A stretch of 10,623 nt of DNA from JBBRLG01 sp038231495 (GTDB lineage Bacteria; Planctomycetota; Planctomycetia; Gemmatales; Gemmataceae), in the NCBI GenBank assembly GCA_038231495.1, contig JBBRLG010000241.1, forward strand, positions 1 through 10,623, in the 5' to 3' direction. The translations under genes and the position numbers were made by a program. The notes below the pieces were generated by a model. That model was not told where the DNA came from and did no database searches. It worked only from the letters and a program-made list of their open reading frames with translations. The first letter of the stretch is position 1. Every line of letters begins with the position of its first letter. Below, one piece after another: positions 1 through 6,343 of the stretch.

Positions 1-1
1 A

Positions 2-460
2 ATGCTCCCGTTCAAGGACTTTATCCGCGACAACGCCGCCGTGTTCGCCAAGGCGGAACTGAAAGTAAAACAACTCTACCCCGAAGAGAAGGCCATGAAC
101 GAACTGGTTCTGGGCGACGAGAAGCGGTTCACCACCGCCCTTGAAAAAGCGCTTGCTCCCTTCCTGCGCACCGGGACCGACAAGGACCCGCCCCTGGCGA
201 AGTTCAAGGAGCCGGTAGCAGAGGTGGTGATCGGCTACCGACGAGGTTACCTCGACCGGAAGGCCGTCGCGATTGAGTTGTTTCTACAAGACCCGGACGA
301 CCTGCTCAAGAAGGTGGGCGAACGACGGTTCAAGGAATTGGGGCTGGCGCCTTTGGCCCAGGACGGCAGAGTTAGCCGGCTGGAATGGGAGGCCGTTGAC
401 GGCTTCTCGCTGATGCAAGAAGTGGCCCGCGAACTCCGGTTTACCCCCTTTGGCAAGTGA
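2..460 (+). CDS. Hypothetical protein, possibly 5'-truncated by the window edge
   Basis: I do not recognise this 152-residue product. It is highly charged, rich in Lys, Glu, Asp and Leu, and looks soluble and mostly helical. No signal peptide, membrane segment or catalytic motif is visible. The first ATG is at the second base of the window, so no ribosome binding site can be seen and the true protein may begin further upstream; this could be the C-terminal part of a larger protein. It ends with TGA at 458-460, 26 bases before the most likely start of the next gene, and is probably co-transcribed with it. A GTG at 457 would overlap this stop as GTGA. That it is coding rests on the open frame, the close same-strand neighbour and natural-looking composition, with no long competing frame. 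Confidence 0.6.
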   Translation: MLPFKDFIRDNAAVFAKAELKVKQLYPEEKAMNELVLGDEKRFTTALEKALAPFLRTGTDKDPPLAKFKEPVAEVVIGYRRGYLDRKAVAIELFLQDPDDLLKKVGERRFKELGLAPLAQDGRVSRLEWEAVDGFSLMQEVARELRFTPFGK

Positions 461-473
461 CCATTTACCCGCG

Positions 474-479
474 AAAGGA
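474..479 (+). promoter_or_regulatory. Ribosome binding site deciding the start at 487
   Basis: AAAGGA lies seven bases before the ATG at 487, a good Shine-Dalgarno match at normal spacing. It favours the ATG at 487 over the in-frame GTG at 457, which would overlap the upstream stop and place ten extra residues before the signal peptide. Confidence 0.6.
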
Positions 480-486
480 TAGACTC

Positions 487-1659
487 ATGCACCGATTCCT
501 TGCAATACTTGTTGCGGCCACTGTGGTCGCGCTTCTAGCTCGGTCGGCACCCGCCCACGCTCAGGAAGTAAAAAGGGAGGGGCTGCGCGAACTGGCCGTC
601 GAGCTGGCCACCAGCACCCGCGCGGTGGCAAAAAAACTCGAGCAGCCCGCCGTCCGCATCGGCTTCTTCACACCGTTCGGGATCGACGACGGCAACGCCG
701 GCGGTGCCCTCATGGCCGCCCTGGCCCAGGCGCTGGGTGACTTTGTCAAAGCCGACGCCGCCCTCGAACTTCAGGGTTCCTACGGGTTCGTCGCGGACGG
801 CTCCGGCGGAACGGGCGTCAAGACGATCGTCGTCCGCGCCAAGTTGATTCGCGTCGGCAACGGTCAGGAGGAGAAGGAGTTCCCGGCGTTCGAGGGCCAC
901 GTCCGCGCCATCGCCGACATCGCGCGGATCATGGGGCCGAACGTCGCGTTGCCGCCCCAGGGAAACTACGGCGAGCGGATGAAGGAATTGCAAAAAGGTC
1001 TGCCCCCCGGACCGGGCAAGCCGCCGGAAGCGCCGGCCTTCATCCACGGACCCGGCAACACCTTGGTGTCAGCGAAGAAAGACAGCGCATACGCCGTGGA
1101 GATTCGTACCAAGTTGCTGAAGGACGGTGACAATCGGGACGCCGCGCCGCGGAAGATTGAACTGCTCAACGGTTTGCCCTTCGTCGGCATCGACCAGGGC
1201 GAGTTGTACGAAGTCCGCGTGTTGAATTACTCCCAGGCCGAGATCGCGGTGGCGCTGTGCATCGACGGCATCGACCAGTTCACCTTCAGCGAGGACCGTA
1301 AGGACGACAAGAAAGACGGGCCGCCGCGCTTCACCCATTGGATCGTCGCTCCGGCAAAGGGCGACAAGCCGGGTGAGGTCATAATTAAGGGTTGGCACAA
1401 AACCGCCAACCCAAAACGCCAGGACAACGTCCTGTCGTTCCTGGTGACCGAGTACGGCAAGGGGGCGGCGTCGCAGTTTCCGACCAAGAGCCAGGGGAAG
1501 GTGGGCATGATCGCGGTCGCGGTCGCCGCCAGCCACCCGCCCGGCTCGAAGGGCGGCTCGGAAACCGGCTTCGGCCCGCCGCGAGAGGTCAAGCAAGAGG
1601 TGGTGAAGCGGGACATCGACGCGCCGCACGAGTTCGTCACCATCCGCTACGCGCGCTAA
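487..1659 (+). CDS. Secreted protein of unknown function, two-part architecture
   Basis: The product has 390 residues. Residues 1-25 form a Sec signal peptide: an HR n-region, a hydrophobic stretch rich in Ala, Val and Leu, and an A-H-A cleavage site before Gln26. The mature protein therefore acts in the periplasm or outside the cell. Residues about 30-155 form an alpha/beta-looking region (RIGFFTPF near 57, TIVVRAKLIRV near 113) that loosely recalls CsgG/FlgO/LpoB-type periplasmic domains. A Pro/Gly-rich linker follows at about 158-190. Residues about 200-390 look like a beta-rich domain (ELYEVRVLNYS near 239, CIDGIDQFTF near 258, IIKGWH near 299, ending VTIRYAR). That part resembles domains I associate with planctomycete caspase- or kinase-linked proteins such as DUF4384-like ones. 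Both assignments are resemblance only. Lone cysteine: Cys258 of the mature protein. It probably forms an operon with the preceding small gene. Confidence 0.75.
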   Translation: MHRFLAILVAATVVALLARSAPAHAQEVKREGLRELAVELATSTRAVAKKLEQPAVRIGFFTPFGIDDGNAGGALMAALAQALGDFVKADAALELQGSYGFVADGSGGTGVKTIVVRAKLIRVGNGQEEKEFPAFEGHVRAIADIARIMGPNVALPPQGNYGERMKELQKGLPPGPGKPPEAPAFIHGPGNTLVSAKKDSAYAVEIRTKLLKDGDNRDAAPRKIELLNGLPFVGIDQGELYEVRVLNYSQAEIAVALCIDGIDQFTFSEDRKDDKKDGPPRFTHWIVAPAKGDKPGEVIIKGWHKTANPKRQDNVLSFLVTEYGKGAASQFPTKSQGKVGMIAVAVAASHPPGSKGGSETGFGPPREVKQEVVKRDIDAPHEFVTIRYAR

Positions 1660-1672
1660 ACCGTCGAAGGCC

Positions 1673-1706
1673 CGGGGGCGCGTCATGGACGGCCCCCGAG
1701 GATTTT
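1673..1706 (+). terminator. Probable intrinsic terminator after the plus-strand pair
   Basis: CGGGGGC (1673-1679) pairs with GCCCCCG (1692-1698), and CGTC (1681-1684) pairs with GACG (1688-1691) around an ATG loop. Only G1680 is bulged, so the stem is 11 bp. The stem is followed by AGGATTTT, a short T run at 1703-1706. It lies 13 bases after the stop of the secreted-protein gene, in the 93-base gap between convergent genes. No T run follows the stem on the minus strand, so it should act mainly on plus-strand transcripts. Confidence 0.5.
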
Positions 1707-1752
1707 ACTGAGTCACGAATGGATAATGTCACAGCGGGCGAGCGGGGTCGCG

Positions 1753-2685
1753 TCAGCGCAGCGATTCGGGGGCCCCGGAGCGTCGCAACAGCACCCACGC
1801 CGTCGGGCCGACGACCAATCCTATTCCCAGCAGCGTCACGCCGGTGACGCCGTGGTCGAACAACACCACGTCCAGCGCCATCGCAAACACGATCTGACTT
1901 AAGCCGACGACCGCCACCTTGGACGGCGAACCGTCGGCATAAGCCCGCGTCAGAAACAGTTGACCCACGGCCGCCGCCAAGCCGGTGCCGAGCAGGGCCA
2001 GCGCCGTTGGCATTTCGAGGATATCTGCGTAGGGATGCGTTTGCTCGAAGACGAACAACGCGCCGATTGACACCACGGTCGCCACCGCGGAGAAGTGGAC
2101 GACGATGGCCCGGTGGTCGATGTCACGCAGGCGGTTCAGGCCGAGCATGGCAATCGCCGACGTGAACGAGCTGACGATGGCCAGCAGTGCGGCGAAATTG
2201 CCTTCGGCGAGGTGCGGTTGCTGGATGAGCGCGACGCCGGCCAAACCCAGCACGACGCACACCCAAACGTTGGCGGCCGGCGGTCGGCCCAGCAGCGGCC
2301 ACGACAGGAGCGCCACCCAGAGTGGCACCATGTTTGTCAGCGTGAAAACGTCGCCCATCGGCAGCCGCGTGAAGGCGTAGAAGGTGCAAATGAGGCTGAC
2401 ACTGCCCGCAAAGCTGCGCATCCACAGGACGCGCGGGGTGAAAAGGACGAACCGCTTGCCTGCCGCGACGACGAGGATGGCGGCGACCACCAGCGCCACC
2501 GACGAGCGCGCCAGGGCGATGACCTGCCAATCGCACTGGGTCCGCAGGCCGCGGGCGCACGCTCCCATCACGGCAAAGGCCGCACAACTGCACAGCATCC
2601 ATAGGTAGGGTTGCAACGGAGTCGGTCGAGTTGCCGGCACGGCGGCTTTGGGAATCGGCTTCGGCGGGGTGCGGGTCGTGCTCAT
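1753..2685 (-). CDS. DMT-superfamily (EamA) membrane transporter
   Basis: The 310-residue product has the two EamA repeats of the drug/metabolite transporter superfamily, at about residues 28-154 and 166-300. Ten hydrophobic helices can be drawn, near 27-45, 57-75, 88-106, 108-131, 139-156, 164-184, 193-213, 226-247, 255-277 and 282-300. Family hallmarks seen are ALARSS in helix 2, the FYAFTRLPMGDVFTLTNMVPLWV segment split over helices 3-4 (about 102-124), and the related LTRAYADGSPSKVAVVGLSQ region near 245-264. The family usually exports small metabolites across the inner membrane; the substrate cannot be told. The start at 2685 is chosen because its ATG overlaps the upstream TGA as ATGA. 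The frame stays open up to 2787, but that extension is Arg-rich and lies inside the upstream gene. No Shine-Dalgarno is visible, which fits translational coupling. Confidence 0.9.
   Translation of the reverse strand: MSTTRTPPKPIPKAAVPATRPTPLQPYLWMLCSCAAFAVMGACARGLRTQCDWQVIALARSSVALVVAAILVVAAGKRFVLFTPRVLWMRSFAGSVSLICTFYAFTRLPMGDVFTLTNMVPLWVALLSWPLLGRPPAANVWVCVVLGLAGVALIQQPHLAEGNFAALLAIVSSFTSAIAMLGLNRLRDIDHRAIVVHFSAVATVVSIGALFVFEQTHPYADILEMPTALALLGTGLAAAVGQLFLTRAYADGSPSKVAVVGLSQIVFAMALDVVLFDHGVTGVTLLGIGLVVGPTAWVLLRRSGAPESLR
2682..2685 (-). promoter_or_regulatory. ATGA stop/start overlap (translational coupling)
   Basis: On the minus strand the TGA of the WD40/cytochrome gene and the ATG of the transporter share bases as ATGA. 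With no Shine-Dalgarno sequence before this ATG, the transporter is probably translated by ribosomes finishing the upstream gene. Confidence 0.6.
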
Positions 2686-5600
2686 TTGCCGGACACGCGG
2701 AGCAGCACCGATTTCGCGGCGTGTTCCGTGCCTTTGCGTTCGCTGCGCGACAGCACGACGAACGGGTGTTCCGTCGGCTCGACCCACGGCTCGGCATAGA
2801 GGACGATGGTGCGCGTCGCCTCTTTTTCGGTTATCAGAATGCCGTTAAGGCCGATGTCCAGCACGCGCACGCCGTAGGGCAGGCCGCGCACTTCGAGGGG
2901 GATACGGCCGGTGAAGCCGTCGCGCCGCTCGACTTTCACTTGCAACCGCACTTCGCCGCCCGGCTTGACCGTGACGGCGTCCTGTTCCGTGATGGTCACG
3001 AGGTCGCCCGGTTCGATGATTTTGGGCAGCGTGCCGACCGCCTCACGCACGACTTCCTGGCCATCGATTTTCGCCTTCGCGACGAGCTTGAGCGGCGCGG
3101 CTTTCTCCGGCACGGTCGCAGTTGGCTCGGCGGCCAGGGCAAAGGTCGTACTGGTTTCGCCGGCGGGAATGCTCGTTACCGGCGCGCTGAAGCCGGGCGG
3201 CAGGTTTTCCAGGCGCAGGTCGATTGGGCCGTCGAAATCGTCCGTGCGGTTGACCGAGGCCGTGACGGACGCGGCGCCGCCCCTGGCGACCGGGGGCGCG
3301 GTGGGGTTGAAACTCACGGTGAACGAAGGGCGCGGCGGCCGCACGGTCAAACGGTAAGCGTGGTGCGAACCGCCCCGACCGCCGGAGTCGCCGATGCGCA
3401 CCTGGTAATCGCCGTCGCCGGGCGGGTCGAACACCAGGCGCGAGTCCTTGCCGAAACCGCCACCGCCGTCGTCGTTGCGATAATAAAGCGTGACGACCGG
3501 CAGCCCGTTCGGCGGGAACACCGTGCCGGGCGGGTGCAGCGCGACCTTGTACATCGGCTGGCCCACGGGGTGGTGCGTCGGCGGCGAGCCGAGGAAGCCT
3601 TCGCGCTGGCCGTTGCGGGTGAAAAACTGGCAGTCGTCGTCGGGGTTCTTCGGCAACTCGCGAATGCGCATCAACTCGTCGCCGACGAGCAGGTAGTCGC
3701 GCATCGTCAGTTCCGTCCAGGTTTCGATGCGGATGCCGGGCGAAACCGAGTCGTGGTCTCGAAAGGTGGTGTACGTTTTCGCCAGGCACCGCAACGTCGC
3801 GCGGGGGAGGGGTTGACCCCTGGCGTCCAGGATTTCGATGTAGGAATCGAGCGGTGAACCGAGGCGGCTGGCCTCGACTTCCAGGAGCAGCCGTTGCCCT
3901 TTTTTCGCGGCAAAGCGGTAGGTGTGGGTACTGCCCCCTTCCTCGATGCGGCCGTTCGCGGTGCCGGGAACAGGTAGTACCACGTCCTTCTGCGGAGTTA
4001 GAACCTCCGGAAACTCCCCGACAACGACGGTCGGGTTGCCAAGGGGCGTTCCGCCTGGGGCGCTAAACGAGACCGGGACGCGGGAGCCGACGGCCGCGTC
4101 CGCGGGGGCGCTTACCTTGGCCGTGTGCGTCGGCCCTAGATTAACGCCGGCGAGGGTAACATCCGATTCGGTGCCGCGGCGGACGCCCAGGGGAAAGATG
4201 CCGGTGACGATGGGAACGTCGCCGACGTGGATGCGGTAGAACATCGTGTTGTCGCCGCGATATTCGCGGTCGCGCACGGACAGGGTGAGAGTCGCCACCT
4301 TGTCGGACTTGTAACCGAGCAGGCCGCTGGCACTCTCGGCCAGGGTGCGGCCTTCGGCGTCGAGGAGCTGGATCACCGGCTCCAGTTTCGAGCCAGCCGC
4401 GCTGGCCACGACCTGGACTCCGACCTCTTGGCCGGGCAGCGTGTCAAACCGGAAGTAATCGACTGCGCCGGCCTTGGCCACGGACCCAACCAGGGTGACG
4501 GGCAGTTTCACGCGGGGGCTGGTGCGGAGTGCTTGCCGACCTTCCGTTTCGGCAACCGGCGCGAACAGGTCCACCACGAACGGCAGGGCCGCACTCGTCC
4601 CCGCCGGTGTCTTTACCGCAAAGGTGTAGGAGCCTGCCGGAATCGTCGCGGGGATTACAACCTGCGCCTCCCGCTGCGACGACGCTGGACCGGGTGCCAA
4701 CACGACTTTCGCGCCGGGAATGGTCGTCGTGATTTCCGTCGCTTGTTTGAGGTCTTTTCCTTCCAGCTTCAGCGCGATCGTCTGGCCGCGCGTCGCGGCG
4801 GGCGGCGTGATTTTGTTCAACGTCGGCGGTTTGGGCTTGGCCGGCAACGGCTCGGACTGGACCTTGCCGGTAGCCTCTTCGAGCAGGACCAGTTTGCCGT
4901 CGTAGCGCCCGACGGCGACTTGCAGACGATCGGGCCGCACCGCGAACGACAGCGGCACGTCGGGCTGTTTGGCGTACACGGTGCGCTCCACCATGCGCGC
5001 CGTGTCCCACGCCTTGACGCCGCGGTCCTCGCTGACGGAATAGAGCGTGTTGCCGTCCGCCGCGTAAGCCAAGCGCGTTACCGGACCTTCGTGGGCGAAA
5101 ACGGAATGAGCAACCTTGCCGCCGGTCGCCGATACCTCCCACACGCGGACGCTCTTATCGACGCCCGCGGCGGCGAGGTACTTGCCCGTTGGACTCCACG
5201 CCACACTGTAGACCCAATCCGTCGATTCGCCCAGCGTGTACAGCCGCTTACCGGTCGCCACGTCCCAGACCTTGACCGCCCGGTCCGCCGCGCCGGAAGC
5301 CAGGAGCGTGCCGTCCGGGTTGAAGCTGACGCTGTACACCGCATCGCTGTGATCTTTCAACTCGCGAATTGCGGTGCCAGTGGCGGTGTCCCAAAGCTTG
5401 ATGAGCCGGTCGTAGCCGCAGCTCGCCAGCACAGTGCCGTCGGGACTGAAGGTCAGGTCGTGAATGACATCCCGGTGTGCCGCGATACGCTTTAGCGGTT
5501 CGCCTGTGGGCACGGTTGTGGGGCCAACTTTGTACAGGTGGATTTCGCTCGCCGTCCCGGCCGCGCCGCTGGCCACGGCGAAGAGGTCGCCCTTGCGGCT

Positions 5601-6161
5601 GAAGGCGACGGCCGTGACCTTGGCGCCCTGGGCGAGGTTGGCGACCACGGCGGCGGTTGCCGGATCGATGAAGACGACTTGTTTATCGACCCCGGCAGCG
5701 AGCAGCTTGCCGTCGGGCCGGTAGGCGAGTGCCGCGACCGGAGGCGGTAGCGCGGCCCGCGGCTTGATGTCCGGCAAAGTTACCGCGAACGAGGCACTGT
5801 CGTCGCGTGCCCCGGCGTCGATCCACGCGCGGAGCAAGGCCACCTCTTCCGGCTTCGGTTGCGTCGCCTTTTTCGGCGGCATCGTCGGCTTTTTCGTGCC
5901 TTCGACCTGCGCGACGATCTTACTCTCGTTGGCCTTGCCGGGCACCAGGACGGGACCGGCCGGGACGCCTTCGAGCAGTGTCTTGTAATTCTCGACGCTT
6001 AGGCCGCCCTCTTGCCGGTTGGCGTTGTGGCATTCGAGACAATAGCGCGCGAGGAACGGTCGGACGTGTTTGGCGAAACTCGGAGCCGGTTCCGCAGCAC
6101 CGGCGACGCTCGCGCAGGTCACGATTGTCAGACCGATCAGGGTTGCGCGCAATAATCTCAT
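2682..6161 (-). CDS. Exported planctomycete cytochrome c (PSCyt1) / WD40 / TIG / PPC multidomain protein
   Basis: The product has 1159 residues. Residues 1-23 are a Sec signal peptide. Residues about 28-118 form a PSCyt1-type cytochrome c domain with CLECH (C41, C44, H45) as the haem-attachment motif and M94 in TMPP as candidate distal ligand. Seven WD40 blades follow, near 143-170, 182-213, 229-262, 271-304, 315-346, 357-388 and 404-432, enough for a complete propeller. Next come a TIG-like stretch (about 446-531), a PPC-like beta-sandwich (553-648), a second TIG-like stretch (649-715), a second PPC (about 735-940) that seems split by an insertion, and Ig-like domains to the end. It probably acts outside the cytoplasm as an electron-transfer or binding scaffold; no enzyme motif is visible. 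The start at 6161 is chosen because it begins the signal peptide and has GAGA six bases upstream. An open extension to 6308 runs into a repeat and is unlikely to be translated. Confidence 0.92.
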   Translation of the reverse strand: MRLLRATLIGLTIVTCASVAGAAEPAPSFAKHVRPFLARYCLECHNANRQEGGLSVENYKTLLEGVPAGPVLVPGKANESKIVAQVEGTKKPTMPPKKATQPKPEEVALLRAWIDAGARDDSASFAVTLPDIKPRAALPPPVAALAYRPDGKLLAAGVDKQVVFIDPATAAVVANLAQGAKVTAVAFSRKGDLFAVASGAAGTASEIHLYKVGPTTVPTGEPLKRIAAHRDVIHDLTFSPDGTVLASCGYDRLIKLWDTATGTAIRELKDHSDAVYSVSFNPDGTLLASGAADRAVKVWDVATGKRLYTLGESTDWVYSVAWSPTGKYLAAAGVDKSVRVWEVSATGGKVAHSVFAHEGPVTRLAYAADGNTLYSVSEDRGVKAWDTARMVERTVYAKQPDVPLSFAVRPDRLQVAVGRYDGKLVLLEEATGKVQSEPLPAKPKPPTLNKITPPAATRGQTIALKLEGKDLKQATEITTTIPGAKVVLAPGPASSQREAQVVIPATIPAGSYTFAVKTPAGTSAALPFVVDLFAPVAETEGRQALRTSPRVKLPVTLVGSVAKAGAVDYFRFDTLPGQEVGVQVVASAAGSKLEPVIQLLDAEGRTLAESASGLLGYKSDKVATLTLSVRDREYRGDNTMFYRIHVGDVPIVTGIFPLGVRRGTESDVTLAGVNLGPTHTAKVSAPADAAVGSRVPVSFSAPGGTPLGNPTVVVGEFPEVLTPQKDVVLPVPGTANGRIEEGGSTHTYRFAAKKGQRLLLEVEASRLGSPLDSYIEILDARGQPLPRATLRCLAKTYTTFRDHDSVSPGIRIETWTELTMRDYLLVGDELMRIRELPKNPDDDCQFFTRNGQREGFLGSPPTHHPVGQPMYKVALHPPGTVFPPNGLPVVTLYYRNDDGGGGFGKDSRLVFDPPGDGDYQVRIGDSGGRGGSHHAYRLTVRPPRPSFTVSFNPTAPPVARGGAASVTASVNRTDDFDGPIDLRLENLPPGFSAPVTSIPAGETSTTFALAAEPTATVPEKAAPLKLVAKAKIDGQEVVREAVGTLPKIIEPGDLVTITEQDAVTVKPGGEVRLQVKVERRDGFTGRIPLEVRGLPYGVRVLDIGLNGILITEKEATRTIVLYAEPWVEPTEHPFVVLSRSERKGTEHAAKSVLLRVSGK

Positions 6162-6167
6162 AACAGG

Positions 6168-6171
6168 TCTC
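6168..6171 (-). promoter_or_regulatory. Weak ribosome binding site for the WD40/cytochrome gene
   Basis: On the minus strand GAGA (within GAGACC) lies six bases before the ATG at 6161. It is a partial Shine-Dalgarno match, but it supports this start, which also begins the signal peptide. Confidence 0.4.
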
Positions 6172-6215
6172 GAATGCAATAACTGGCCGGCGCGCTGGTT
6201 GGGCTCGGAGCCTTT

Positions 6216-6343
6216 GTGGTCCGTTTCAGAAATGGTGTCCTGGATAATCGGAACGGGTGCCATGCTTTCGTACTCGAAAGCATGCTTTGGAGTACCAAAG
6301 CATGGCACCCAACAACCTGGACACTATTTGTGAAAGAGACCAC
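6216..6343. repeat. 128-bp inverted-repeat (MITE/REPIN-like) element
   Basis: Outer arms 6216-6243 and 6316-6343 are inverted copies matching at 23 of 28 positions. Inside them is a 56-bp near-perfect palindrome (6255-6310), separated by an 11-base spacer on the left and a 5-base spacer on the right. Pairing stops sharply at 6216 and 6343, and the right end directly abuts the TAA (6344-6346) of the DUF1549/DUF1553 gene. No transposase gene is present. In a minus-strand transcript it would form a long hairpin between two genes. No U tract follows it, so it is not a classical terminator. It could stabilise the upstream mRNA or lower downstream expression; its mobile origin is inferred from its form only. 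Confidence 0.75.
6255..6310. repeat. 56-bp palindromic core made of two inverted REP-like hairpins
   Basis: The arms 6255-6282 and 6283-6310 pair at 26 of 28 positions. The same sequence can fold as two hairpins. Unit 1 (6261-6284) has arms CATGCTTTCG and CGAAAGCATG around a TACT loop. Unit 2 (6281-6304) has arms CATGCTTTGG and CCAAAGCATG around an AGTA loop. The two units share the CATG at 6281-6284 and are flanked by GGGTGC and GCACCC. The only mismatches of the large palindrome, C6269/C6296 and G6276/G6289, are intact pairs within the small hairpins (C6269-G6276 and G6289-C6296). Confidence 0.85.

Noticed and set aside
1069..1686. Minus-strand open frame of 205 codons
   Set aside because: It is antisense to the secreted-protein gene, which has a signal peptide, a ribosome binding site and a terminator in the right places.
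2631..3857. Plus-strand open frame of 408 codons
   Set aside because: It is antisense to the C-terminal part of the WD40/PPC gene. It has no recognisable motif and the Arg/Ala/Asp-rich composition of a shadow frame.
4227..5495. Plus-strand open frame of 422 codons
   Set aside because: It is antisense to the WD40 and TIG/PPC coding region. The opposite strand has unmistakable WD repeats, so this is a shadow.
5133..5780. Possible tandem DNA repeats
   Set aside because: The similarity is at protein level only and comes from successive WD40 blades; the DNA copies have diverged.
6216..6343. Intrinsic terminator between the DUF1549 and WD40 genes
   Set aside because: The structure is a strong hairpin, but no T run follows it in the direction of transcription (the minus strand continues AAAGG). 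I therefore annotated it as a repeat rather than a terminator.
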